Of a stretch of DNA of 51,678 bases, positions 8,401-16,614 are shown piece by piece; positions within the stretch are counted from its first letter, which is position 1; the number at the start of each line of letters is the position of its first letter. The stretch spans positions 1 through 51,678 of the forward strand of contig JAEEJK010000004.1 of assembly GCA_016281815.1 (NCBI GenBank), read 5' to 3'. Source of the stretch: Prevotella sp. (GTDB taxonomy: Bacteria; Bacteroidota; Bacteroidia; Bacteroidales; Bacteroidaceae). The position numbers and the translations under genes are program-made. The notes beneath the pieces were generated by a model that searched no databases, was not told where the DNA came from, and was given only the letters and a program-made list of their open reading frames with translations.

Positions 8401-11400
8401 TGCGCCATACGTTCGACAGAGAGATCAGCGGCCTGACCTTCTATGACCAAACCACCGCCATCGTGGCCGGACGCGTGGCCGGCGGCGACCCAGAGTATCA
8501 GAAGCCATTGGGACTGGGACAAGGCATAGCGAACATCGGCAAGGCAGTGCTCCGCCTGCAGTTGAGCAATGAGAACGGCTACCTGAACGTGGCCGACCAA
8601 GACCCGGGCAGCACGGTGACCACCTATGACATCAGCGACACCGACCGCGTGTTCCAGTCGCAATACGGACGGGCCTTCGTGCCAGGCGGGAAGAACTACA
8701 TCACCGTGGAGACCGACGCAGAGACGGGCGAATGGGTGGCACAGCTGCCGCCGCTGCGCTACGACGTGACCAGCGTGGTCTTCCCCTCACGCCCCGAGAG
8801 CGATGCCATCACCTCGCAGGACTTCAGCCTGCCTGTCATCGACGCCACCCACCCCGGTGCCTACTATACCGACTCCGTTGAGGTGGACGGCAAGTGGGAG
8901 AAATTCAACTACGAGGCCAGCGCGAAGATGGAGTACAAGTCTGTATCGACCATCGACCTGACGGAGAACGCCGACGGCAGCTTCGGCACGAAGAGCTACG
9001 AGGTGAAGGACATCAACGGCAAAACTCATCAGGTGCCGCTCTACGCGACCGACGAAGACGGCAACATGGTTCCCGATGCCGACGGCAACGTACAGTACAC
9101 CTTCGGCTATCCCGTCTATGAGGAGTTGGTAACCTATAAATACAAAATCTATGCCTATGAGCGCTACACCAACTACGACAGCGGCACTGCCATCGTCAAT
9201 GAGGTGCCGTTGGGAGGCAAGGTGGTGACCATCAAAAACCAGTATGCCTCCACCACCGGCGTGGTTCAGGAGAGTGGCGAGCTTGCGGATATCGTCGATG
9301 ACAAGATAGAACTCGACAGCCTGGGCAAGGCCACCTATAAGTTCACCGCAGGCTTCCCCAACATCCAGGCTCCCTACACGCGAGGCCTGTCCATCAGTTA
9401 CGACAACGACGGCACGGAGATGGGATGGAGCGGCAACGACACATTCCGTGTCATCGTGCTCGGAGGAGTGCCCACCGGCAACAATTTCGTCACCGCCGGA
9501 CCCGACAATGTGCTCATGGTGCTGCGCGACCCGCCAGGCTCGCACTCGAAGACCACTTGGCGCAAGGGAACGACCACTACCCATGTCTCCACAACCTCCC
9601 ATGACTGGAAGAATGATTTGGGAGCCAGGGCTACCTTGCATTTGGGAGTGAGCTCGGCTGTGGGCGTAGGAGGAGTCGGTGTCATACACCTTTCCAATCT
9701 TCAAAACAAGGTTGATATCACAGCCGGTGGTGACTTCCTGAAATCCCATATCCACAGCGAGACCACGGTCCACACAATGACCGCCACACAGGACATCTCC
9801 ACCAGCGACTCGCCGAATTTTGTGGGTGCTCCGGCCGATGTGTTCATTGGAACATCGACGAACCTCCTCTTCGGAGTCTGCCGGCAAGTGCACATCAAGT
9901 GGAACGAGGAAAACGGAACGCCTGAGATCATAAAGGAAGATGTCCTGGCGATGGACGAGCAATTCAGCACTTTCTTCAACTATACGCAATACTACATCAA
10001 GGAGACGCTTATTCCCAACTTCAGGAAACTGCGCAACGCACTGCTTACGAAGGTCAGTGATGTGAGTCAGGTCAACCGTCCCGCCAAGGGCGGAGAGCCC
10101 ATCTACGTCACCTCCCTGAGTGAGGATGACCCACACTATGGCTCGAACAACAGCGACAGCGAGGTGTGGGGCGACAAAGCCGTCGATTTCAGCCAGCTGA
10201 AGGACGGCGTCTATCGTGGCCCGTCATACACCTTGCTGCTGCCTGTGGACTATAAGCAAGACTTACAGGACATGGTCTTCTACTACAACGAGCAAATCAG
10301 GAGGTGGGAGGAAGAACTGAAGTTGAATGAGCAAGCCAAGGTAGAGGCCATTGAGAACCGCAGCGAAATGCTCAGGGACAACCACTCCTTCTCCACAGGC
10401 ACCAGAATCACCAACGAGGTGACGACGACGCACAGCAGCTCAAAAATGAACTCCACCACCAAAGGGATCAACGTCGTGTTTAATGCAGAGACAGGCTATC
10501 TCTGGAGCGGATTCGGCCTCAGTGGAGTAGTGCATGAGACTTTTAACAAGAATTGGACTGACGGCAGTGAGGACATTGATGCCAACGATGCCACCATGGG
10601 CTATATCCTCTCAGAGGATGGAGACGGCTATTACGACTATCTGACGGTGGATGTCTTCGATGCCCCCGACGACAACGGCCCCATCTTCTACACACGCGGT
10701 GGCGCCACCAGCTGCCCCTACGAGGATGAGGACGTGACACAATACTACAAACCCGGAACGGTCATCGCAGAGAAGACGGTGCAGATAGAGAAGCCTGAGA
10801 TAGAAGTGCAGACGCAACAGGTCACCGGTATTCCTGCAGGAGGCACCGGCACGGTCAAGCTGAACATACGCAACAACAGCGACACGGATAGATCTGTGGT
10901 GTACGACCTCCTCGTCACGCCTCCCTCCAACCTCGACGGCCTGTCGGTGATGATGGATGGCGTCAGCCTGAACCGAGGCATGTCAGTGAGGGTGAGTCCC
11001 GGAGAGACCATGGTGAAAACCCTTACCGTCAAGCAGACCAACCCCGACATCCTGAACTATGAGAACGTGACATTGCGCATGTCTTCGCAATGCGACAACG
11101 ACCCGATGTCACCACGAGGCGAGGTGGCCGACTACGCCTCCTTCTCTGTCTATTTCCAGCCGACGTGCTCCGATATCAAGCTCGAATCGTCACACTCATT
11201 GGTCAACACCGACACCGAGGGACCCGTCACCCTGTCCATGAGCGGCTACAACTATTCGATGACGACGCTGAAGGGCCTGCGACTGCAATACAAGGCCGAG
11301 GGCGATGCCGACTTCCGCACGTTGCAGGAATACACCAAGGACGCCGCACGACTGGCCGCCGACCCCAACCTGAGAGAACTGCCATCGCTTGAGGGCACCA

Positions 11401-14400
11401 GCAAGCTGAACTACGTCATCGACCTGCGCACGGGCGACTTCGCCGACAAGACCTACGTCTTCCGCGCCATCACCGTGTGCGACCAAGGCGGCAAGGAGGT
11501 GAACAATGAGAGTGAGGAGCTCACCATCGTGCGCGATATGACCCGCCCGATGCTCATCGCCACACCCAGTCCCGCCAACGGCATACTCACCAGCGCGGAC
11601 GACCTGCTCATCACCTTCAACGAAGACATACAAGGCTCCATCCTGACCAAGCCCAACAACTTCGAAGTAGTGGGCGTGCTCAACGAGAGCGAGGTGGCCC
11701 ATGACGTGGCACTGAGCCTGACGGACAATGCCAAGGCCAAGACCGAGACGACAGTCAACCTCAGCGGCAAGTCGTTTGCCGTCAGCTTCTGGATGAACTA
11801 CGCCACCGACGGCACCCTGCTGACCCATGGCACGGCCGACAACAGTTTCTCCATCGCCATCGACGGTGGCAAGCTCGCCGTCATCGTGGCAGACACAACG
11901 GTGACCTCCACCGAGACACTGCCCGCCGGCAAGTGGCTTTACATGAATGTCAGCTACAACGCCGACTACAAGACCGTGAGTGCTGGTTACGCCATAGATG
12001 CCAGCACCGTGCAGCTCATCCCAGGCAGCAAGGTCAAAGCCTACGAATGCAACGGGCCTGTAACCCTCGGCGGCAACGGACTCTCGGCCAAGGTGCAGGA
12101 ACTCTCACTTTGGAACGGCAGCCGTTCGATGGCAGAGGCCCAAAGCACGATGTACACCACGAAGAACCGCTACACCGAAGGCCTGATGGCATACTGGCAG
12201 TTCGGCGAGGGCCATGGCACCACGGCCACCGAATGTGTGCACAACCGCCACATGACGCTTCCCAGCCAGAACGCATGGTGGATTGACGGCGACAACTACA
12301 ACCTCGTGCTCGACGGCGCCCACGCCGCCGCCGCTGACATCAACAACCTGAACACCACCGACAGCGAGGACTATCTCGTCGAAACATGGTTCAAGGCCGA
12401 TGACACCAACACTGCCGCCGCCTCCATCATGAGCACCCCCAAGATGGACCTGCGCCTCAACGCACAGGGACAGATGGAGCTGGAACTTGAGGACGGCGAC
12501 GTGACTTCCGTCAGCAACAAGAACCTCGCCGACGGACAGTGGCACCATCTGGCCGTGAACGTGCTGAAAAGCACCAACGGCAATGGCAACATCTACCTCG
12601 ACGGTCTGCTATGCAAGCAGATCGCGGGTTCGGCCATGCCATCTCTCTTCGGCGACCGTCTGATACTTGGCGGCCGGCGCCTGCAGGCTTCGCAGGGCGT
12701 TTACAGCATCACACAGAAGCTTCGAGGAGCCATCGACGAACTGCGCATCTGGAAGGGACGCAGAACCGCCGATGTCATCAAGAACAGCATGTTCTCGCGG
12801 CTGACGGGCGATGAAGCCGGGCTCGTGGCCTACTACCCCTTGGAGAAGAGCACACGCGACGCTTACAACCAGATAGTGACAACCGTCACTATCGATGATG
12901 CCGTGCCACCCTCCGGCGACAACGCGCCACCCGCCATCGAACTCCTCGCCGCCGACAACACAGCAGTAGCCTCGATCAACTCACAACTCTCTGCCATCAA
13001 CAGCGCTCCCCTGAAGTTGGCGCCCAAGATGGAGAACGTGGAGTTCAGTTTCGTGGCCAGCGAGCGCCAGATCAAGGTGAACCTCGAAGAGCAGCCCGCC
13101 AAGATCGAGGGCTGCACCATCTACCTCACCGCCAAACGCGTGAAGGATGTCAACGGCAACGACGCACAGCCCATCACTTGGAGCGTCTTTGTGCAGCAGA
13201 ACAAACTGCGCTGGCAGGAGGCCGACTTGACCGTGAACAAGAGCGACACCGAAGCCGCAGAGTTCACCGCCACCATTGAGAACATCGGTTCCGAGAACGA
13301 GACATGGAGCATAAGCGGTATGCCCACATGGCTCTCCGCCAACACGGAGGGTGGGTCGCAGGCACCGCTCGCAACTACACGCCTCACCTTCACCGTCGAT
13401 GCCAGCCTGCCTATCGGCACCTATGAGGCTACCATCACCCTGACAGGCACTCAGAACATACCCACCCCGCTCAACATCACCGTCATCAACGAGGGTGAGG
13501 CCCCGCAGTGGGAAGCGGTGCCCGGCGAGGCGACGATGACCATCGTGGGTGTGCTTGCCATAGACGGCATTCGGAGCAGTGACACGAGGGACATGATAGG
13601 CGCATTCCAGGGAACCAAGTGTGTGGGTGTGGCACAGCCCCAATATTTCAGCCGTTACGACAGCTATTTCGTCACCATTGACATCCAAGGCAACAGCGAC
13701 GATGAAGGACAGCCACTGCAGTTCCAGGTTTACGATGCCTCCACAGGCATGACCTACCCCGTCGTCACAGCCACTATTGACGGCAGCGTCACTCCGGTCA
13801 GCTTCGAGCAAGGCGCTCTCCTCGGACGCTATGCCCAGCCTGTCGTCTTCGATGCCACCGACCTGATGCTGCAGTCAATCGCACTCACGCAAGGTTGGAA
13901 CTGGATCTCATTGGGAGTCACTTCCGAAGAGATGGGACTTGATGCCCTGTTGCCCAACACCGAAGGCGACCTCGCAACCGTCAAGAGTCGCAGCGCAGGC
14001 TATGCCATCCACGACGGTAGCCAATGGATAGGACGCCTCACTGCCATCGACAATGCCCAGATGTACATGGTGCAGGCCAACACGGCCACCACCGTCAGCG
14101 TCACCGGCACTCCTGTTGACCCGCTTGCCAACACCATATTCCTCAACAGCGGATGGAACTGGATACCCTACACCCCGCTCAGCACCATGTCGATAGCTGA
14201 CGCATTCGCAGGATGGGACCCCGCCGTCGATGACATCATCAAGAGCCAGCACGCCGTTGCTTACTACGACGGCTATGAATGGGTAGGCTCGCTGCGCAGC
14301 ATGGAGCCAGGCAAGGGATACATGGCACTCAGCGCCAACAACTTGGCATTCAACTATCCCGCAAACTCTGTCAGAGACATCCGGCTGGCACCTGCCAAGA

Positions 14401-14873
14401 GCGGCAGCACTGAGCCGTCGCTCCCAGACCCGGGCATGGCAAACCAATACTCCTCCAACATGGTCGTGCTCGCACAAGTGACCAGTCAGGGACATCCCCA
14501 GTCCGATGTCCAGGTGGCCATCCTCAGTGGCAACCAATGCCGCTCAACAGCCATCACCGACCATCAGGGCAAGATCTACCTCACCGTGCCTGGCGACACT
14601 CCCTGCCAGCTCACCATCAAGGTCAAGGACGGTGAGAATATCTACACCCTGCCCCAGCACATCGACTACGTCAATGATGCGGTCGTCGGCACCACACGCG
14701 CACCTTACATCATTAACCTCGACACTGCTACAGGCATCGAAGAAATGGAAAATGGTGAGTCTGTGAATGAAGAATGGTATGACTTGGTGGGCCGTAAACT
14801 CAACAACACTCCCCACCAAAAAGGAATTTACATCGTGAATGGAAACAAACGCATAGTCAACAAAAAACAATAA
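5412..14873 (+). CDS. Giant secreted multidomain protein with three LamG-like domains
   Basis: 3153 residues from the ATG at 5412; an upstream TTG at 5376 would only lengthen the signal region. A signal peptide ends near VCADG. In order: an N-terminal unknown region; fibronectin-III-like domains (about 290-600); a LamG/jelly-roll domain (about 670-820, VQLWLFPE to YWTFDEG); carboxypeptidase-regulatory-like folds; an unusual Gly/Thr-rich and coiled-coil segment (about 1385-1720); a CARDB-like domain (about 1800); an SbsA-type Ig domain (about 2045); LamG domains at about 2120-2275 and 2320-2475; a BACON-like domain (about 2610-2690); a domain also found in the next gene (about 2705-2785, and again about 3010-3110); two GWNWI repeats (2827 and 2913); and a short tail with WYDLVGRKL and KGIYIVNGNK. 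LamG domains usually bind glycans or proteins. The tail resembles a sorting signal but is short. The next gene starts 2 nt later. Confidence 0.9.
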   Translation: MINMKAIQYLTFFERLFLTVMLFFTVTDVCADGYITDVAVIGLESGKGNTIKSKYRGDGWTVLDKDLNAGAHGWDIFLAYKTSSTDNPESGYITDICASTQNVNSFRYEGRTYYKAHSNSEFNGDMNRGSGGAFIYLYYTRDRVRLSSYGGLKRVMTKLSTTSSEEDGYPDTEAIYWRECSYSGICDVNRDVGGEFIYIQQHFTTQTLSLKNHPSFYSDLTYTGRELNLLENGSSDYGTMKYKVDDGNWVPWPRATAVGDHTVEYYLDGGTYADNSSSATKTVTIHPPVVKASSLTGVFSQADKTVTLIWSAGSLPGGYTDYSWVVYRGNTQIAQLDHDVRSYVDTQYENEKTETLYSVYYVSDNWEEGTKRDDAKATVTVNTTRTVPVNNLKADCQDDRVVLTWTSDGYEEGFGNKFKIYVGDDTQPINTITPTDYQTSFQWEHRSTDKHNDRVNLIDPETGVSYTEEPLNACSPLNYRVEGVIGDKTLNQATLERKAIGKGTVFYSLEASKGVYSGTVKLSWHVNRQGSEIAKTYIVERRKAESDEAWEVLHRMSSAEDYLLFTDETPLPGIYYDYQVTVQDKCDDGTIINYETTDIGYAKSTGSVSGRITYGSTGTSVMGADVVMKITGSSGETLEQYHSMYFTNTNGAVTWQYPSETYADEKLANGDFTVQLWLFPEVFSDSWFARFGENMALGMSATGQLCFSDGTNTLAFDDLSLRKNAYNHVALTRSGNTLTCFLMGKDADGIQVCKTATKQLSGSLSMTGANLFSLGHFKGFADEFRLWTKCLSEDEISENYDRLLVGNEAGLETYWTFDEGLRSQFFDYSRSGSTYHQHHGRVGSNAVTATVTPDDLALKAKTDKDGNYIIQGIPFTGEGTTYAVVPTMGVHEFNPTQALRHISNNSLVHNSVDFDDISSFPVRGVVYYEHTTIPVKDAYLYIDGIIASKDGESISTNDNGEFEVSVPIGDHFISVKLNGHEFLNGGRYPADPNGLGLRHTFDREISGLTFYDQTTAIVAGRVAGGDPEYQKPLGLGQGIANIGKAVLRLQLSNENGYLNVADQDPGSTVTTYDISDTDRVFQSQYGRAFVPGGKNYITVETDAETGEWVAQLPPLRYDVTSVVFPSRPESDAITSQDFSLPVIDATHPGAYYTDSVEVDGKWEKFNYEASAKMEYKSVSTIDLTENADGSFGTKSYEVKDINGKTHQVPLYATDEDGNMVPDADGNVQYTFGYPVYEELVTYKYKIYAYERYTNYDSGTAIVNEVPLGGKVVTIKNQYASTTGVVQESGELADIVDDKIELDSLGKATYKFTAGFPNIQAPYTRGLSISYDNDGTEMGWSGNDTFRVIVLGGVPTGNNFVTAGPDNVLMVLRDPPGSHSKTTWRKGTTTTHVSTTSHDWKNDLGARATLHLGVSSAVGVGGVGVIHLSNLQNKVDITAGGDFLKSHIHSETTVHTMTATQDISTSDSPNFVGAPADVFIGTSTNLLFGVCRQVHIKWNEENGTPEIIKEDVLAMDEQFSTFFNYTQYYIKETLIPNFRKLRNALLTKVSDVSQVNRPAKGGEPIYVTSLSEDDPHYGSNNSDSEVWGDKAVDFSQLKDGVYRGPSYTLLLPVDYKQDLQDMVFYYNEQIRRWEEELKLNEQAKVEAIENRSEMLRDNHSFSTGTRITNEVTTTHSSSKMNSTTKGINVVFNAETGYLWSGFGLSGVVHETFNKNWTDGSEDIDANDATMGYILSEDGDGYYDYLTVDVFDAPDDNGPIFYTRGGATSCPYEDEDVTQYYKPGTVIAEKTVQIEKPEIEVQTQQVTGIPAGGTGTVKLNIRNNSDTDRSVVYDLLVTPPSNLDGLSVMMDGVSLNRGMSVRVSPGETMVKTLTVKQTNPDILNYENVTLRMSSQCDNDPMSPRGEVADYASFSVYFQPTCSDIKLESSHSLVNTDTEGPVTLSMSGYNYSMTTLKGLRLQYKAEGDADFRTLQEYTKDAARLAADPNLRELPSLEGTSKLNYVIDLRTGDFADKTYVFRAITVCDQGGKEVNNESEELTIVRDMTRPMLIATPSPANGILTSADDLLITFNEDIQGSILTKPNNFEVVGVLNESEVAHDVALSLTDNAKAKTETTVNLSGKSFAVSFWMNYATDGTLLTHGTADNSFSIAIDGGKLAVIVADTTVTSTETLPAGKWLYMNVSYNADYKTVSAGYAIDASTVQLIPGSKVKAYECNGPVTLGGNGLSAKVQELSLWNGSRSMAEAQSTMYTTKNRYTEGLMAYWQFGEGHGTTATECVHNRHMTLPSQNAWWIDGDNYNLVLDGAHAAAADINNLNTTDSEDYLVETWFKADDTNTAAASIMSTPKMDLRLNAQGQMELELEDGDVTSVSNKNLADGQWHHLAVNVLKSTNGNGNIYLDGLLCKQIAGSAMPSLFGDRLILGGRRLQASQGVYSITQKLRGAIDELRIWKGRRTADVIKNSMFSRLTGDEAGLVAYYPLEKSTRDAYNQIVTTVTIDDAVPPSGDNAPPAIELLAADNTAVASINSQLSAINSAPLKLAPKMENVEFSFVASERQIKVNLEEQPAKIEGCTIYLTAKRVKDVNGNDAQPITWSVFVQQNKLRWQEADLTVNKSDTEAAEFTATIENIGSENETWSISGMPTWLSANTEGGSQAPLATTRLTFTVDASLPIGTYEATITLTGTQNIPTPLNITVINEGEAPQWEAVPGEATMTIVGVLAIDGIRSSDTRDMIGAFQGTKCVGVAQPQYFSRYDSYFVTIDIQGNSDDEGQPLQFQVYDASTGMTYPVVTATIDGSVTPVSFEQGALLGRYAQPVVFDATDLMLQSIALTQGWNWISLGVTSEEMGLDALLPNTEGDLATVKSRSAGYAIHDGSQWIGRLTAIDNAQMYMVQANTATTVSVTGTPVDPLANTIFLNSGWNWIPYTPLSTMSIADAFAGWDPAVDDIIKSQHAVAYYDGYEWVGSLRSMEPGKGYMALSANNLAFNYPANSVRDIRLAPAKSGSTEPSLPDPGMANQYSSNMVVLAQVTSQGHPQSDVQVAILSGNQCRSTAITDHQGKIYLTVPGDTPCQLTIKVKDGENIYTLPQHIDYVNDAVVGTTRAPYIINLDTATGIEEMENGESVNEEWYDLVGRKLNNTPHQKGIYIVNGNKRIVNKKQ

Positions 14874-14875
14874 AC

Positions 14876-15514
14876 ATGATGCGCCGCACATATCTGCTCA
14901 TCCTATTCTATTCCCTGCTCATTAGCATCGGTACAGCCAACGCACAGACCGCCGACCCCTTCCCCGAGGTGGCTGCCGGCACCCTGCCATACACCATGAG
15001 CGTCACAGGCTATGTACGCCTCAACGGCCGCAAACTCACCAAGGACGACGGCCTCATCGTCGCCGCGTATCAGGGTGACCAGATACGCGGCAAGACCACG
15101 CCCTTCGACCCGTCGCCCGCCTACACCGACCTCATCATGCTCGATGTTTACGGCAACACCAATGGGGAGGCCATCACCTTCCACGTATATGCCAAAGACC
15201 CCTATTCACAGGGGGGTGAAGAGGGAGGCAAGCTCTACATCGTCGATCAAGACCTTACTTTCCAGAACAACGCCATCGTGGGAACCCTGCGGCAGCCCTA
15301 CTATATCGACCTCACCGACTTCATTCTCGGTGATGTCAACCGCGACGGAAAAATCACAGTTACCGACGTGATGGGTGCCGTGTCGATTACCTTGGGCAAC
15401 GACAACGAGGCCCCCCACCGCTTCGACCATGTCGCAGCCGACTTCAACAGCGACAATGCTGTCAATGTCACCGATATCATGGGCATTGTCAAATATTTGC
15501 TTAAAGGGCAATAA
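14876..15514 (+). CDS. Secreted dockerin-type protein, partner of the giant protein
   Basis: 212 residues. A signal peptide ends at TANAQ. A domain of about 120 residues (YTMSVTGYVRLNG, GLIVAAYQGDQIRG, AITFHVYAKDP, NNAIVGTLRQPYYIDL) is followed by two dockerin-type calcium-binding repeats: GDVNRDGKITVTDVMG and ADFNSDNAVNVTDIMG. Dockerins bind cohesin domains or act as calcium-stabilised tails; I see no recognisable cohesin in this window. The first domain matches the C-terminal part of the preceding giant protein (compare NDAVVGTTRAPYIINL with NNAIVGTLRQPYYIDL). The start lies 2 nt after the giant gene stop, so the two are probably co-translated. Its last 14 nt overlap tail-to-tail with the glycosyltransferase gene on the other strand. 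Confidence 0.9.
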   Translation: MMRRTYLLILFYSLLISIGTANAQTADPFPEVAAGTLPYTMSVTGYVRLNGRKLTKDDGLIVAAYQGDQIRGKTTPFDPSPAYTDLIMLDVYGNTNGEAITFHVYAKDPYSQGGEEGGKLYIVDQDLTFQNNAIVGTLRQPYYIDLTDFILGDVNRDGKITVTDVMGAVSITLGNDNEAPHRFDHVAADFNSDNAVNVTDIMGIVKYLLKGQ

Positions 15515-16598
15515 GGGGCGCGTATAGGGTCTCATATCTTTTGGCAACGGTGAGACTGTCGTGATGTTTGCGGATGTACGCGATGCTGTCGCGCTTCAGC
15601 TGTGGGATGCGCTCGGGATGGGCGATCAGCCATTCAAGCGCCTCCACCACACTCTCGCGTGAGGGTGTCACATTGATGATGGGGCGCAGCTCATGCTCAC
15701 CGAGCAGGTCGTAGTGCTCGGGTTCGCCGCCGCCGACGCAGATGATGCCTTTCGACATGGCCAGAAGGGAGTTCATCGATGGCGTATAACTGTAGAGTTG
15801 GTCGAGGATGACGTCGGAACCGTCCATCATCCGCTGATATTCCTCAAAGGGCACGGAGCGTGCCACACGCAGGTCCATCTTGTCGGGATGACGGGCCGCC
15901 ACCTCCTCGGCTGCCGATAGCATGATGTCGGTGCCCTTGTAGGCGCTGCGGGTTGTGTTGATGCCGATGAACACACGCAGTTGACCGCTGAAGTCGTCCT
16001 CACGTGGTTGCGGCATCTCTATGGGGTAGGGGATATAGGTCGCCTTTTGAGGAAACGCTTTTTGGTAGCACACCCAGTATTCGTAGAGTCCTGTCACGAT
16101 GGCATCGCAGGAGGTGGCAATATGCTTGTTGAGCGCTTCCTTGGCAGTCCCTATCCAGTCCTTACGCTCTGTGAGTGCCTCAGGGTTGTCACGCAGTTGG
16201 TCACCAATATTGAAGTCGCTGTATCTCAGAGGTTTGTCTTCAATACAAGTGTGTACCCAATACCAGTCCATGCCGAATCCTCCGAGGATGACGCGGCGGT
16301 TGTTGCGGCGAAGATAGTCGTAGATGGGCCGGATGTTCTCGGCACGCAGTTCGAGAAACATGGGGTTGATGAGTTGAATGATGTCATAGCCCCGCCACTG
16401 GGGCAGTTGGGCACACACCTTGGCTGCCAGGACCACTCCTCCCCATTTTCCCGGCCGGCGGGTCAGGTCGATGTCACGGGGATAGTTTTTCCAAAAATCT
16501 CCGTTGGATGCCACGGTCACCTCATGCCCCAGTGCCCGCAGGCCGCGGGCCAGTGTGGCATGCACGTTGCTGTATTCACCCAATAGAAGTATTTTCAT
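15501..16598 (-). CDS. Glycosyltransferase, group 1 (GT4-like)
   Basis: 365 residues. The N-terminus MKILLLGEYSNVHATLARGL and RALGHEVTVASNGDFW form the first Rossmann half typical of GT-B enzymes. The C-terminal half holds VFIGINTTRSAYKGTDIMLS and a donor-site region with a conserved acidic position (SMNSLLAMSKGIICVGGGEPE). Such enzymes transfer sugar from a nucleotide donor during polysaccharide or LPS assembly in the cytoplasm. It is the third gene of a minus-strand glycosyltransferase run, starting 17 nt past the stop of the previous gene. Sugar specificity cannot be read from sequence. Confidence 0.85.
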   Translation of the reverse strand: MKILLLGEYSNVHATLARGLRALGHEVTVASNGDFWKNYPRDIDLTRRPGKWGGVVLAAKVCAQLPQWRGYDIIQLINPMFLELRAENIRPIYDYLRRNNRRVILGGFGMDWYWVHTCIEDKPLRYSDFNIGDQLRDNPEALTERKDWIGTAKEALNKHIATSCDAIVTGLYEYWVCYQKAFPQKATYIPYPIEMPQPREDDFSGQLRVFIGINTTRSAYKGTDIMLSAAEEVAARHPDKMDLRVARSVPFEEYQRMMDGSDVILDQLYSYTPSMNSLLAMSKGIICVGGGEPEHYDLLGEHELRPIINVTPSRESVVEALEWLIAHPERIPQLKRDSIAYIRKHHDSLTVAKRYETLYAPLIAL

Positions 16599-16614
16599 TG
16601 AAAAAGTGGAGTAG

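Noticed and set aside
8787..10136. 449-codon minus-strand frame opposite the giant secreted protein
   Set aside because: It is the mirror of a long GC-rich coding region and has no family features; the sense frame has clear domains.
14876..15514. A cellulosome
   Set aside because: A dockerin is present, but no cohesin-bearing scaffold or polysaccharide-degrading catalytic domain is visible in the window.
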